A DNA stretch of 64,000 bases from Kitasatospora aureofaciens (GCF_019192735.1 NZ_JAHTKP010000028.1:1-64000); one strand, 5' to 3'. Shown: positions 47,246-55,213, numbered from the stretch's first letter. Notes: generated by a model not told the origin, from the letters alone. Made by a program: numbers and translations.

Positions 47246-47883
47246 TGCGGCGGCTCCTTCGACTGGGTGCTGTCGGCGGCGGTGCGCTCCAGGGCGGCGA
47301 GCTCCGCCTTGGCATTGCTGACGGACTCGGCGGTGACGCCGCCCCAGGTGCCCTCGATCTCCACGAAGATGGCGACCTTGCGCCGGGCGAGGTCGAACCG
47401 CTCGTCCAGCGGCACCTCCTCACCCCGGTTGAGGCGGTTCTGCATGACGATCAGGTCGTCGCCGAGGGTGGTGTACCGGCGGATGTCCGCGCCGGCCCGC
47501 TCGGCAGGTCCCGAGTTCCGCCAGATCAGGTACTCGGCGCGGACGTAGGCGGTCACGTCGTCGTCGGTCCCCCACAGTGGGGAACCGATGGCGTGCCGGC
47601 CGCGGTCGGTGCCGTGCCTCAGGTCGAAGCGGACCAGCTCGCGTGCGGCGGCGACCGCGGTGCTGCGCAGCTTGCCGAGCATGGTGTCGGCCTGGCCGGT
47701 GTCGATCGCCAGGAGGTGAGTGCGGTCCGTCAGGGCTGCGTGGCGGAGCAGGTATTCGCGGTGCTCGGGCTGCGAGAGGTCGTCCCGCAGGAGTCGGCCC
47801 GCGTAGTCGAGGACGAGGGCGGCCTCGCCGACGGGGTCGGGTGCTCCGGCGTAGGCGTGGGCTGGGGTGGGTGTGTTCGTCAC
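47242..47883 (-). CDS. hypothetical 213-aa protein
   Basis: GTG 47883 overlapping the previous stop. Helical throughout (AALVLDYAGRLLRDDLSQPE, TMLGKLRSTAVAAARELVRF, ARRKVAIFVEIEGTWGGVTA). No motif or family recognised. Operon position only. Confidence 0.6.
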   Translation of the reverse strand: MTNTPTPAHAYAGAPDPVGEAALVLDYAGRLLRDDLSQPEHREYLLRHAALTDRTHLLAIDTGQADTMLGKLRSTAVAAARELVRFDLRHGTDRGRHAIGSPLWGTDDDVTAYVRAEYLIWRNSGPAERAGADIRRYTTLGDDLIVMQNRLNRGEEVPLDERFDLARRKVAIFVEIEGTWGGVTAESVSNAKAELAALERTAADSTQSKEPPQ

Positions 47884-48542
47884 TTCTCGTTCTCCTTCTG
47901 GGCGGCAATCCGCTGGGCGTAGAGCTCGGCGCCGACGGCCCCGATCCACTTCGCGGCGGCGGCCGGGGTCGGGAACTCGGTGTCGGCGTAGCGCTCCCAG
48001 GTGTGCCGGAAGAAGTCGCCGCGGGGCTTCGTGGGGTTGATCTGCATTCCGGCGTTCGCGGTCCATTTGAGGCCGCCGCGCTTGCCGGACTTGGGGAAGA
48101 TGATCCCGGCGACGTGCTCCTCGGCGACCGGCCATCGGCCGCCGGCCTCGTTGTGGGCCACCAGGATCCACTCGGGCTGGCCGTTGTAGATGTTGCGGCG
48201 CGGGCCCTCGTAGAGGTAGAGCCCGGCGGTGCGCTTGGGGTGCAGGTCCACGGCCAGGTCCTGGGGGGACCGGGAGCTGAGGGTCACGTCCTCGCCGCGG
48301 AGCTCATAGGCCTGCTCGCAGGACTGGCAGATGATCCGGATCGTCGTCTTGGAGTAGGTGTTGGCGTGGTCGCAGTCGTAGCCGTCTTCGTCGTGCTGTC
48401 CGGCGGTACAGACGTGGCCGCTGGCCGGGTAGTCCCGGTATCCCTTGCTCTGGCGCAGGTCGATCTCGAAGCTGGGCTTCTTGCAGTCCTGCTTGTGGTC
48501 GAGGCGCTGGTAGCCGAGGTGGGTCTCCAGGGAGTCAGGCAC
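47880..48542 (-). CDS. hypothetical 220-aa protein with Cys/His-rich N-terminal half
   Basis: Residues 1-85 carry CTAGQHDEDGYDCDH and RIICQSCEQAYELRG, likely zinc-binding. Residues 90-220 include a Trp-rich beta region (LYLYEGPRRNIYNGQPEWIL) and NPTKPRGDFFRHTWERYADT. Starts at ATG 48542 inside the end of the next gene upstream. No family recognised. Confidence 0.6.
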   Translation of the reverse strand: MPDSLETHLGYQRLDHKQDCKKPSFEIDLRQSKGYRDYPASGHVCTAGQHDEDGYDCDHANTYSKTTIRIICQSCEQAYELRGEDVTLSSRSPQDLAVDLHPKRTAGLYLYEGPRRNIYNGQPEWILVAHNEAGGRWPVAEEHVAGIIFPKSGKRGGLKWTANAGMQINPTKPRGDFFRHTWERYADTEFPTPAAAAKWIGAVGAELYAQRIAAQKENEK

Positions 48543-48855
48543 GCTGCTCGTCCTCCGTCCAGATGTCGGTGATGATGCGCACGGTGATCCCGCCCAGCTC
48601 GCCGGAGGCGGTCAGGGTGATCCGGTCGCCGGGGGCGGTCTCCCGGCGGTCGGTGAGGTGCAGGGCCGCCGCCCACAACTCGAACAGCTGCCGGCGGCCC
48701 TCGGGCGCGTCGATCCGGGCGAACAGCAGGCGGCCGGGCCCGACCGTCCACGGGATGACGGGCAGTTCGTTGTCCGAGGCGGTCTTCAGCAGCGAGAGCA
48801 GGCCGTTGGCGGCCTGCTGCTGCCAGACGCGCTCGTCCGTGGGGGTGTAGTGCAC
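48535..48855 (-). CDS. hypothetical 106-aa protein
   Basis: GTG 48855 behind GAAGGAG. A helix (VWQQQAANGLLSLLKTASDN) then alternating strands (LPVIPWTVGPGRLLFARIDA, DRITLTASGELGGITVRIIT) give a small alpha/beta fold. The stop overlaps the next gene by 8 bp. Function unknown. Confidence 0.6.
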   Translation of the reverse strand: MHYTPTDERVWQQQAANGLLSLLKTASDNELPVIPWTVGPGRLLFARIDAPEGRRQLFELWAAALHLTDRRETAPGDRITLTASGELGGITVRIITDIWTEDEQRA

Positions 48856-48976
48856 GGTTCTCCTTCGGGGTGTCTCGGTGCCGGCCGGGCGGCCGTGGCC
48901 GAGCGGGTGCCCCCTTCGCGGTGGGCGGGACACCCGCTCGACTACGTGCGCCGGGATGGGCGACGGAGCCGGAGTG

Positions 48977-49414
48977 CTACAGGTCGTCGGGGACGTTGGC
49001 GGCGTGGTGGTGGACCGGGAAGACCAGCGGGTCGGTGCTGCGGACGGTGCGAATCTGGTCTCCGCGGTGCCACTCGCCCAGCCAGTCCTGCCGGGTCTCC
49101 CAGTCGGTGGTGATCCCGGCCTCGTCCAGCAGAGCGGCGAACTGGCGGTCGGTGGCGCCGCCCTTGGCGCCGCGCAGCACGTCCAGAGCCCGGGCCCGCA
49201 GCGCCCGGCGCTCCTGCTCGGCGCGCTCGCGCTCGGCGGCCTGCTGCGCGTACTGGTCGTTGTTCGCGTTGGTCGTGGTGGCGTCGGCCTGCATCTGCTC
49301 GACCAGGGTGGCGAACTGGTCGCCGAGGTAGAGCACGGCGTGCACGACGGCGTTCACCTCGCCGCTGGCGGTGGGCAGCAGTTCCAGGGCTCGGGTGCGG
49401 TGGTCGGTGGTCAA
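48977..49414 (-). CDS. hypothetical 145-aa protein
   Basis: TTG 49414 with AAGGAGGG upstream. Residues 1-85 are helical (ELLPTASGEVNAVVHAVLYL, then a Glu/Arg coiled coil). The rest contains GATDRQFAALLDEAGITTDW followed by ETRQDWLGEWHRGDQI, which may be a DNA- or protein-binding helical hairpin. No family. Confidence 0.6.
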   Translation of the reverse strand: MTTDHRTRALELLPTASGEVNAVVHAVLYLGDQFATLVEQMQADATTTNANNDQYAQQAAERERAEQERRALRARALDVLRGAKGGATDRQFAALLDEAGITTDWETRQDWLGEWHRGDQIRTVRSTDPLVFPVHHHAANVPDDL

Positions 49415-49464
49415 GGCGGTTCCCTCCTTGTCGGTTCGGGTTCGGGGTGGTGTCGATGGTCGGG

Positions 49465-49674
49465 CTAGTCGAGCGTGAACCGCGTGGTCGGGGCGCTCTC
49501 GCCGCCGTGGACGGTGGCGAGGTGGGCGGCCAGTCCGCCCCGGCCTCCCTGGGTCGGCAGGTAGCAGCGTGGACAACCGTAGGTCCAGGAGTCTCCGGCC
49601 GGCAGGCGCTTCGGGTCGAGCTGCGCGGCGGAGGGCGAGCCCCAGAGCGGGTGGTCGTGCGGTCGCGCGGTCAC
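49465..49674 (-). CDS. C2H2-like zinc finger protein (69 aa)
   Basis: GTG 49674 overlapping the upstream stop (GTGA). YGCPRCYLPTQGGRGGLAAH followed by LATVH is C-x2-C-x12-H-x4-H, a classic single zinc-finger spacing. Flanked by unstructured tails. Probably nucleic-acid binding. Confidence 0.65.
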   Translation of the reverse strand: MTARPHDHPLWGSPSAAQLDPKRLPAGDSWTYGCPRCYLPTQGGRGGLAAHLATVHGGESAPTTRFTLD

Positions 49675-50141
49675 GCCGGCCGCTCGCTCTCCAGTTTGGC
49701 GATGCGGGCCTTCGCCGCGGTGCATCGGCGCTGGGCGGCGGCCAGATTCAGCTCGGCGCCGCGCACCTGGGCCGAGGCCCCTTCGAGTTCGGCGTGGGCC
49801 TGTTGCAGTGCGGTGGCGTGGGCGCGGCGCTGCCCCTCGCGCTGGGCGGTCTCGATGGCGCTGTCGGCCCGGGCTCGGTCGTCTCGGATCCGCTGGCGGG
49901 CGATCTGGGCTCGGGCGCTCTCGGCGGCGTCCGGCTGCCAGCCCGCCCGGCGCAGCTCGGCTTCGACGTTGTCGAGCTTCCGGCCGCCCCTGCCGCGGGA
50001 GTTGAAGTGGAGCAGATCGCCGCCGGGGGCAAGGACGGTCACGCCGCTGCCGCCGCGCTGGCGGGTGACGGTCCAGCCCGGGGTGCGCTGGACCTGGGTA
50101 ACGATCCGTTCGAGGGCCTTGCTGGTGGAGGTGTTCGCCAT
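49671..50141 (-). CDS. 156-aa protein, HicA-like N-terminus plus coiled coil
   Basis: ATG 50141 with GAGGAG 5 nt upstream. Residues 10-65 (LERIVTQVQRTPGWTVTRQR, VTVLAPGGDLLHFNSRGRGG) are small alpha-beta with the flavour of a HicA dsRNA-binding fold. Residues 85-156 form a coiled coil. Toxin function is not supported by a clear antitoxin beside it. Confidence 0.5.
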   Translation of the reverse strand: MANTSTSKALERIVTQVQRTPGWTVTRQRGGSGVTVLAPGGDLLHFNSRGRGGRKLDNVEAELRRAGWQPDAAESARAQIARQRIRDDRARADSAIETAQREGQRRAHATALQQAHAELEGASAQVRGAELNLAAAQRRCTAAKARIAKLESERPA

Positions 50142-50281
50142 GGTCACTCCTCTCGGCGCCGTGTCGATGTCGGTGTATCAGGCTGCTGCGACAATCGAGG
50201 CAAAAGCCTTGAAATGGTGGTGATATGGCTGGCCGGGCGGTACGGCCGCAGCTGGGCGGCCGTACCGTCCGGGCTGCCGGG

Positions 50282-51004
50282 TTACTGCTGGGCGGGGTGG
50301 GCGAGGGCGCGGGCGATCAGGGGCCGGTGGGCGGCGTACAGGGTGCGGCCGGCGGCGGCGATGGCGGTCTCCAGGGCGGCCATGGAGCCCGCCGGGTACC
50401 AGTTGGCGTCCAGGGCGTCGTCGGCGGCCGTCGCGGTGACGGTGGCGGGCAGGATGTACAGGGCGCTGGTGGAGGCCACCCAGGCGTGGTCGGTCTGGCG
50501 CCAGTCGTCCACCAGGTCCCGGCCCAGGATGATCGGCTTGTGGTCGCTCAGGTCCACTCCGGTCTCCTCGCGCAGCTCGCGCACCAGCGCGGCCGGGGCG
50601 GGCTCGCCGTCGTCCACCATCCCGCCGGGGATCGCCTCCACCCCGATGTCGTCCCGGGTGATCAGCAGGATCCGCCGGTCCGAGCCGGTGCCCGCGATCA
50701 CGATGGGGTCGGCGGCCTGGTTTTCCCCCCACTTGCCGAGGTTGCGGCCGGTGCGGCCGGTGCGGCCGGCGGGGTGCAGAGGCCAGCCCCGGTCGTCGAG
50801 CTGGAACGGCACCAGCGCGGCGGCCTGGCGCTGGGCCCAGTCGGTCACGGCGTCCGGGGTGACCGCCCCCTCGGCCCAGAACGGAACCTCCCGGTCGAGC
50901 GCCTGAGCCAGCAGCTCCTCCGGTGTGATGTCCACCGGCGCGTACTCCGGCCAGCTCACGGTCCAGTCGCGCAGGTTGGCGGGGACGTTGGTGGTGTGCT
51001 GCAT
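50282..51004 (-). CDS. NUDT9-type Nudix hydrolase (ADP-ribose pyrophosphatase)
   Basis: 240 aa. A complete Nudix box, GX5EX7REUXEEXGU, is at residues 128-150 (GMVDDGEPAPAALVRELREE then TGV). Two outside segments match NUDT9/TRPM2 enzymes: GRTGRTGRNLGKWGENQAAD and DLVDDWRQTDHAWVAS. These enzymes split ADP-ribose into AMP and ribose 5-phosphate. ATG 51004 lies in an 81-bp repeat shared with the next gene upstream. Within a transfer operon it may protect against NAD-consuming defence. Confidence 0.8.
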   Translation of the reverse strand: MQHTTNVPANLRDWTVSWPEYAPVDITPEELLAQALDREVPFWAEGAVTPDAVTDWAQRQAAALVPFQLDDRGWPLHPAGRTGRTGRNLGKWGENQAADPIVIAGTGSDRRILLITRDDIGVEAIPGGMVDDGEPAPAALVRELREETGVDLSDHKPIILGRDLVDDWRQTDHAWVASTSALYILPATVTATAADDALDANWYPAGSMAALETAIAAAGRTLYAAHRPLIARALAHPAQQ

Positions 51005-51071
51005 GATGGGGTGCTCCTCTTCGGGGAGTGGGGCGGGGCGACTGACTGTGGAAGGTGGGCCGCCCCGCCCG
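50991..51071 (+). repeat. 81-bp direct repeat, copy A (leader of the Nudix gene)
   Basis: Identical to 51746-51826 except for two bases. Carries the first codons (MQHTT), the ribosome binding site region and a GC hairpin (GGGGCGGGG ... CCCCGCCC) upstream of the leftward gene. Confidence 0.85.
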
Positions 51072-51147
51072 GGGCTGGCTGTCGGGTCGGTAGTTGCGCT
51101 GGTCGGGGCCGGGGTGTTGTGGAGGGTCGGGCGGATGCGGCTGTGCG

Positions 51148-51759
51148 TCACCGGCGGGTGCGGCGGCGGGTGGCGAGCCAGGTGGTGAGGGCGGCGGCGC
51201 CGACGCCGATCACCCGGTGCAGCGCGGCGTCCAGCTCGATCCACGCGGTGCCGGGGCCGTTCGCCTCCTTGCGCAGGTTGTCCTCCTCGTCCAGCCGCAG
51301 GGCCTGGCAGTGCTCGATGTAGCCGCCCTTGCCGACCTTGCCCGCGAGCCACAGGAAGAACGCGCCGCGGTCGAGCGCGGCGTGCGTCCCGGCGTTGACC
51401 GCCACGCCGACCAGCAGGGCCGGGGCGGGGATGCGGTAGCCGAAGGCGCGGGTGATGCCCACGGCCGCGGCGGTCTGGACGACGGTGTAGCTGGCGACAT
51501 GGGAGGCGACGGCGAGGCGGCCCCGGGTGCTGGCGGCCATGGTCCGCTGGCCGGTGCGGTCGCCGGTCTCCTCGCCGACCGCCACGCCGTCGAAGTAGAC
51601 CTGGTGGTCGCCGTACAGGCGCTTGCACCGAGCCGTGACGGACCCCTGGACCCAGTGGTCACAGAACGGGTGCACCTCGCCGAAGGCGGAGAGCAGGGCG
51701 CCGAAGAGCGCCAGCCGCTCGATGGAGCGGGCGGCCGTGCCGGTGGTGGTGTGCTGCAT
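51148..51759 (-). CDS. membrane protein, possibly DUF3307-like (203 aa)
   Basis: ATG 51759. An N-terminal segment FGALLSAFGEVHPFCDHWVQ is followed by GRLAVASHVASYTVVQTAAA, hydrophobic and with spaced His/Asp/Gln, as in DUF3307 membrane proteins. A second hydrophobic stretch (PAPALLVGVAVNAGTHAALD) and a helix near the end (VIGVGAAALTTWLATRRR) could span the membrane. The start lies in repeat copy B. Role in transfer inferred only from position. Confidence 0.55.
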   Translation of the reverse strand: MQHTTTGTAARSIERLALFGALLSAFGEVHPFCDHWVQGSVTARCKRLYGDHQVYFDGVAVGEETGDRTGQRTMAASTRGRLAVASHVASYTVVQTAAAVGITRAFGYRIPAPALLVGVAVNAGTHAALDRGAFFLWLAGKVGKGGYIEHCQALRLDEEDNLRKEANGPGTAWIELDAALHRVIGVGAAALTTWLATRRRTRR

Positions 51760-51826
51760 GATGGGGTGCTCCTCTTCGGGGAGTGGGGCGGGGCGGCTGG
51801 CTGTGGAAGGTGGGCCGCCCCGCCCG
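51746..51826 (+). repeat. 81-bp direct repeat, copy B
   Basis: Second copy of 50991-51071; leader of the 51148-51759 gene. A duplicated control region giving both genes the same first codons. Confidence 0.85.
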
Positions 51827-51838
51827 CGGTGGGGTCGG

Positions 51839-52198
51839 TCAGATCCAGGGGGAGATGGCGCGGCGGATGTCACTGGCCGCCGCGCTGAGGTTGTCGGCGG
51901 CCAGGCGGATGTCGAAGTCGAACGGGTCGTCGTCGGGGAGGGAGCCCAACTCCTTGTCGGCAGCCGCGTCGAAGACGTCGGCGAACGCTTCGGCGATGCC
52001 GGCGGACTTGATGGCCTCGACAACGTCGCAGTGATCGGCGCCCTTGCGGATCGCGTCGGCCAGCAGTCGCAGGGCGGCTGCGGCGGCCGGGGCGAGGTGT
52101 TCCAGGTCGCCGCCGAGGCCGACACCGGTGGCTCCGTGGTGAACGACGGCGCCGGTCACCACGCGGTCCGGGAGGCTGCTGCCTGTCTGGTCGGCCAT
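51839..52198 (-). CDS. hypothetical 119-aa acidic protein
   Basis: ATG 52198 with GAGGAG upstream. Helical (LAPAAAAALRLLADAIRKGA, AIAEAF-type helices, DPFDFDIRLAADNLSAAASD). Ends shortly before repeat copy B. The start is 26 bp downstream of the 29-bp palindrome 52224-52252. Function unknown. Confidence 0.6.
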   Translation of the reverse strand: MADQTGSSLPDRVVTGAVVHHGATGVGLGGDLEHLAPAAAAALRLLADAIRKGADHCDVVEAIKSAGIAEAFADVFDAAADKELGSLPDDDPFDFDIRLAADNLSAAASDIRRAISPWI

Positions 52199-52223
52199 GG
52201 TGGTGAATCTCCTCTTGGATGGG

Positions 52224-52252
52224 GGTGGGACTCGGAATTTCCGAGTCCCACC
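52224..52252 (+). promoter_or_regulatory. 29-bp palindrome, GACTCGGAA-T-TTCCGAGTC type
   Basis: GGTGGGACTCGGAA / TTCCGAGTCCCACC, perfect 14-bp arms about one central T. The core recurs at 60934-60954, in degenerate form at 45261-45279, and as half sites at 54317-54373. Probable binding site of one protein. Confidence 0.7.
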
Positions 52253-52335
52253 GGCTGGGGGAGCCCGGGTCGAGCGTCGCGCAGGCAGCCGACTCGGTAT
52301 GTCCAGGGCTGGACGCAAGTGGAGTGATGCGGGTC

Positions 52336-52788
52336 TCAGGCGACGATGCGGCCGGGCTGGCCGAGGTGGCGGCCGTGCTGGTCCCGCTCCACGACCTTCT
52401 GGTCGATGTCGCGGTGGTTGAGCGTGACGACCAGGTGGTGGACCTCGGACAGCCGCGCGGCCAGGGTCTCCGCGACGGTGGCCGCGCGGTGCCGCCCGCC
52501 GGCGCAGCCGATGGCGACGCGCAGCGGCACGCTGCCCATCGGCCCGGCCTTGAAGGCCTCCACCGCACCGGCCAGCGAGTCGAGCAGGGCGTTGATGCCG
52601 GGGGTGGCGAGCACGGCCTCGCGGACCTCGAAGTCGCGCGCGGTCTTGTGGCGCAGCTCCGGGTTGACGTGCGGGTCCTTGAAGTGCTGGCGCAGGTCGA
52701 TGACGAGGTGGGCCTCGGGTACGGGGCCGTGCAGGAAGCCGAAGGACTCGACCTGGACGTCGGGCTCGTACTCGGCGGTGTGCGTCAT
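52336..52788 (-). CDS. RapZ C-terminal-domain-like protein (150 aa)
   Basis: Residues 13-135 match the C-terminal domain of RapZ/YvcJ proteins in order: SFGFLHGPVPEAHLVIDLRQ, DPHVNPELRHKTARDFEVRE, VAIGCAGGRHRAATVAETLA. The N-terminal kinase-like domain of RapZ is absent. In Escherichia coli this domain binds small RNA and metabolites. Here it is a free-standing form in a transfer operon; partner unknown. ATG 52788. Confidence 0.75.
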   Translation of the reverse strand: MTHTAEYEPDVQVESFGFLHGPVPEAHLVIDLRQHFKDPHVNPELRHKTARDFEVREAVLATPGINALLDSLAGAVEAFKAGPMGSVPLRVAIGCAGGRHRAATVAETLAARLSEVHHLVVTLNHRDIDQKVVERDQHGRHLGQPGRIVA

Positions 52789-52892
52789 TGCTGGTCCTCT
52801 CCGAGGGGTTGCAGGGGGATCGTGCTGCACGGCGGCGGGGGAGGCTGCCCAGGATTGGGCAGCCGGGGTGTGAGCTGGGTCGCTGTACCCGG

Positions 52893-53093
52893 TCAGCTGT
52901 CGGCGGGGGCCAGCTCGTCGGAGCTGCACAGCACCGGGCCGGTGAAGAAGCGGCCGAACCTGACGGTCCAGCGGTAGTCGGTCAGCGGGCCCGGCTCGGC
53001 CTCGTCCACGATGTATCCGATCTCTCCGACCACCTTGGGGTTGTCCGCGCAGGCGACGATGCGCACCGCCTGCTTCGCCTGGAACTTGGGCAT
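52893..53093 (-). CDS. hypothetical 66-aa protein, SH3-like
   Basis: MPKFQAKQAVRIVACADNPK followed by VVGEIGYIVDEAEPGP and YRWTVRFGRFFTG gives five short strands, as in small SH3-like barrels. ATG 53093 with GGAGC upstream. No family recognised. Confidence 0.55.
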   Translation of the reverse strand: MPKFQAKQAVRIVACADNPKVVGEIGYIVDEAEPGPLTDYRWTVRFGRFFTGPVLCSSDELAPADS

Positions 53094-53153
53094 GATCAGC
53101 GCTCCTTGGGGGGGATGGGCCGCCCCGCGGTGGTCCGCGGGGCGGCGGTGTGG

Positions 53154-53399
53154 TCACTGCTTGCGGTAGAGGGCGATCCGCTTGGCGACGTGGTCGCGCG
53201 AGAATCCGGTGGCGGCGGCGGCGTCGCTCTGGATGGCATGGCCGTCCTGGATGAGCTGGCCGATCGCCTGCCACATCACCTTGTCCGCTTCGGCCTTGGC
53301 CTTCTCCGCGTCCTGGTGGATCTGGTCGCGGGCCGCCTTGAGGGCTGCGATCTGCTCGCGGCCCGCTTGTCTGGTCTGCTGGTTCGGGCGGGTGGTCAC
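53154..53399 (-). CDS. small helix-turn-helix protein (81 aa)
   Basis: GTG 53399 with AGGAG 5 nt upstream. A basic coiled-coil N-terminus is followed by AIQSDAAAATGFSRDHVAKR, a helix-turn-helix-like recognition segment. Probably binds DNA as a dimer; target unknown. Confidence 0.55.
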   Translation of the reverse strand: MTTRPNQQTRQAGREQIAALKAARDQIHQDAEKAKAEADKVMWQAIGQLIQDGHAIQSDAAAATGFSRDHVAKRIALYRKQ

Positions 53400-53464
53400 T
53401 GCTGCTCCTTGGTGGCTGGGAGGATGGTGGTGCCCTCCCGCTCCGCTCGGAGCTGGTGGGTGCA

Positions 53465-53509
53465 CCCGGGGCGGTCGCCTCTGCCGGCAAGCTCGCCGAC
53501 CGCCCCGGG
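53465..53509 (-). terminator. intergenic hairpin
   Basis: CCCGGGGCGGTCG (53465-53477) / CGACCGCCCCGGG (53497-53509), 13-bp perfect arms with a 19-nt loop, just past the stop at 53533. Terminator or attenuator inside the operon. Confidence 0.55.
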
Positions 53510-53532
53510 GGTTCCGGGCCGCCGCATTGACG

Positions 53533-53784
53533 TCAACGGCGGCTGGCGTCGGGGTCGTAGCCCTCGTGGTGGTGGTCGATCCGGCAGTCGGCACACAGAT
53601 CGGCCTGGCAAATCCGGCACCCGGTCACCGCTTTCGCCGTGCAGAACTTGCACGACTTCGGCACCAACGCGAGCCCGGTGCGCCGGGCGGTGCGCCACTG
53701 CGCGAGGGCGGCATCCGCCTCGGCACTGGTGGCGCACCATGGGTCGTCGGGTCCGCAATCGCCATGGCCGCAGGACCGAGTCAC
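53533..53784 (-). CDS. Cys/His-rich 83-aa protein
   Basis: GTG 53784 overlaps the previous stop. CGHGDCGPDDPWC at the start and SCKFCTAKAVTGCRICQADL followed by CADCRIDHHHEGYD give two or more likely zinc sites, like B-box or RING-type ribbons. Function unknown. Confidence 0.6.
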   Translation of the reverse strand: MTRSCGHGDCGPDDPWCATSAEADAALAQWRTARRTGLALVPKSCKFCTAKAVTGCRICQADLCADCRIDHHHEGYDPDASRR

Positions 53785-54248
53785 GAGACCCAGTGCTTCG
53801 ACGCGCTGCCGCCGATGAAGCGCTCGCGGCCGTTGGGGTAGGTGGCGTACCAGCACCCGCTGTACATGCGGAGGATGACCTCGGTCGGTTCGCCGATGGG
53901 GCCGCTCTTGCGGTCGCCGTCCCAGCGGGTGACGGTGTCGCCCGTCTTGTAGCCCTTGAGGGTGCGCCACTGCGGCGTCGGCGCGGGGGTGGGCTCCGGC
54001 TGCTTCAGGGCGGTCAGCGCGGCGATCTCGTCCGGCGTGGCCGGGCGGATGTCCACCTTGCGGCCGTCGCGGTACTCGATGTTGGCAGACGAGCGGACGG
54101 CGGACATCTGGCGGACGAGGCGCTTGGTGGGGCGCATCATTCCGGCTTCGATCTCGTCCAGCGCGGCGCGGGTGGTAACAAGGGTGGTGCTGCCGTTCTC
54201 GGTGCGGATGTGGGTGAGGTCTAGAGCCTCGTTGTTACTCAGGGACAC
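53781..54248 (-). CDS. hypothetical 155-aa protein
   Basis: GTG 54248 with AAGGAG 8 nt upstream. N-terminal helices (TTRAALDEIEAGMMRPTKRL, VRQMSAVRSSANIEY), a Pro-rich linker, then a beta domain (YKTGDTVTRWDGDRKSGPIG, RMYSGCWYATYPNGRERFIG). First gene downstream of the 24-bp inverted repeat at 54317-54373, presumably its control site. Confidence 0.6.
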   Translation of the reverse strand: MSLSNNEALDLTHIRTENGSTTLVTTRAALDEIEAGMMRPTKRLVRQMSAVRSSANIEYRDGRKVDIRPATPDEIAALTALKQPEPTPAPTPQWRTLKGYKTGDTVTRWDGDRKSGPIGEPTEVILRMYSGCWYATYPNGRERFIGGSASKHWVS

Positions 54249-54316
54249 GGTGTGTGCTCCTTGGTTGGTCGAACCCGCCGGACGATGGCTGTCGGGGTTG
54301 TGGCCCCGCACCACCA

Positions 54317-54373
54317 ATAATGCAGACTCGGAGTCGGCATGTCCAGTGTATGCCGACTCCGAGTCTGCATTAT
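54317..54373 (+). promoter_or_regulatory. 24-bp perfect inverted repeat
   Basis: Arms 54317-54340 and 54350-54373, each containing GACTCGGAGTCGGCAT, around a 9-nt spacer. It lies between the leftward gene ending at 54380 and the one starting at 54248. Each arm contains the GACTCGGA half of the palindrome family seen at 52224 and 60934. Operator, terminator or both. Confidence 0.75.
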
Positions 54374-54379
54374 GTGTCG

Positions 54380-55213
54380 CTATCCCCGCCGCAGGGCCGC
54401 GCGGGTGCTGGCCGAGCCGCCGGTGCGGTCCAGGGCCCGGCGCCGGGCGGCCTGCGGGCTCGCCGGGGCCTGGGCAGCCTGCATGCCCGCCTCGTGCGTG
54501 CGCTGCGCGGCGGCGTTGCGCGTCTGGGCGCCGAGCACGGCCTTCTCGTGCTTGCGCTCGGCCGCGCGCTCGGCGCGCTCGGCGGCCCCGATCTCCTTAT
54601 CGTGCTCACGCTGGAGGGCGGCGGCGGCCTCGGCCCGGGCGTCCGCGGCCTCGTGGTAGCCGGCCACTTGGGCCTTGGCCAGCATGCTGGTGCCGTCGCG
54701 GACCACGCCGACGCCGTTGTTGAGCAGCTTGGTGGTGTCGCTGACGGCCCGTCCGAGCGTGGAGACCGTGTTGAGCCCGGCGGTTGCGGTGCCGAGTCCG
54801 GCGGCCAGGAGCCCGGTCAGACCCAGGCCGCCACGGCCACCCCCGCTCGACCTGCCGCCACCCCCGCCGGCACCGCCGCCCTTCGGGGTGAGGGTGCGCG
54901 AGGGCTTCGCCCCGGCGTCCGGCTTGGCCTTTCCCGGCCTGGCGGCGATTCCGCCGATCGTGGTGTCGCCCAGCCGCAGCTCGAACCGGCCCCGCCGGGG
55001 CATGTGGGTCACGGTGCGGGCCTGCAAGCCGTTCGCGGTGAACTGGTGGCCGTTGCGGCAGGTGATGGTGGCCAGTCCGTCCTTGGCGGTCGCGCTGATG
55101 GTGTGCCCGTGGCCCGTGCCGTTGTCGCGGCACTGCGGGCAGGCGATGACCGCGCCGTTGATGGAGAGGGGCCCCAGGATGCGCACCAGGTGCGGGCCGC
55201 CGAAGATTCCCAC
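54380..55213 (-). CDS. 277-aa protein with N-terminal zinc ribbon
   Basis: GTG 55213. ACPQCRDNGTGHGHT and ATITCRNGHQFTANG carry the ligands C-x2-C...C-x2-H. A Gly-rich low-complexity stretch (residues 110-130), a helical region with small hydrophobic segment (GLTGLLAAGLGTATAGLNTV) and a long Ala/Arg coiled coil follow. Architecture is typical of plasmid-spread proteins in Streptomyces but no exact family is recognised. Confidence 0.55.
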   Translation of the reverse strand: MGIFGGPHLVRILGPLSINGAVIACPQCRDNGTGHGHTISATAKDGLATITCRNGHQFTANGLQARTVTHMPRRGRFELRLGDTTIGGIAARPGKAKPDAGAKPSRTLTPKGGGAGGGGGRSSGGGRGGLGLTGLLAAGLGTATAGLNTVSTLGRAVSDTTKLLNNGVGVVRDGTSMLAKAQVAGYHEAADARAEAAAALQREHDKEIGAAERAERAAERKHEKAVLGAQTRNAAAQRTHEAGMQAAQAPASPQAARRRALDRTGGSASTRAALRRG

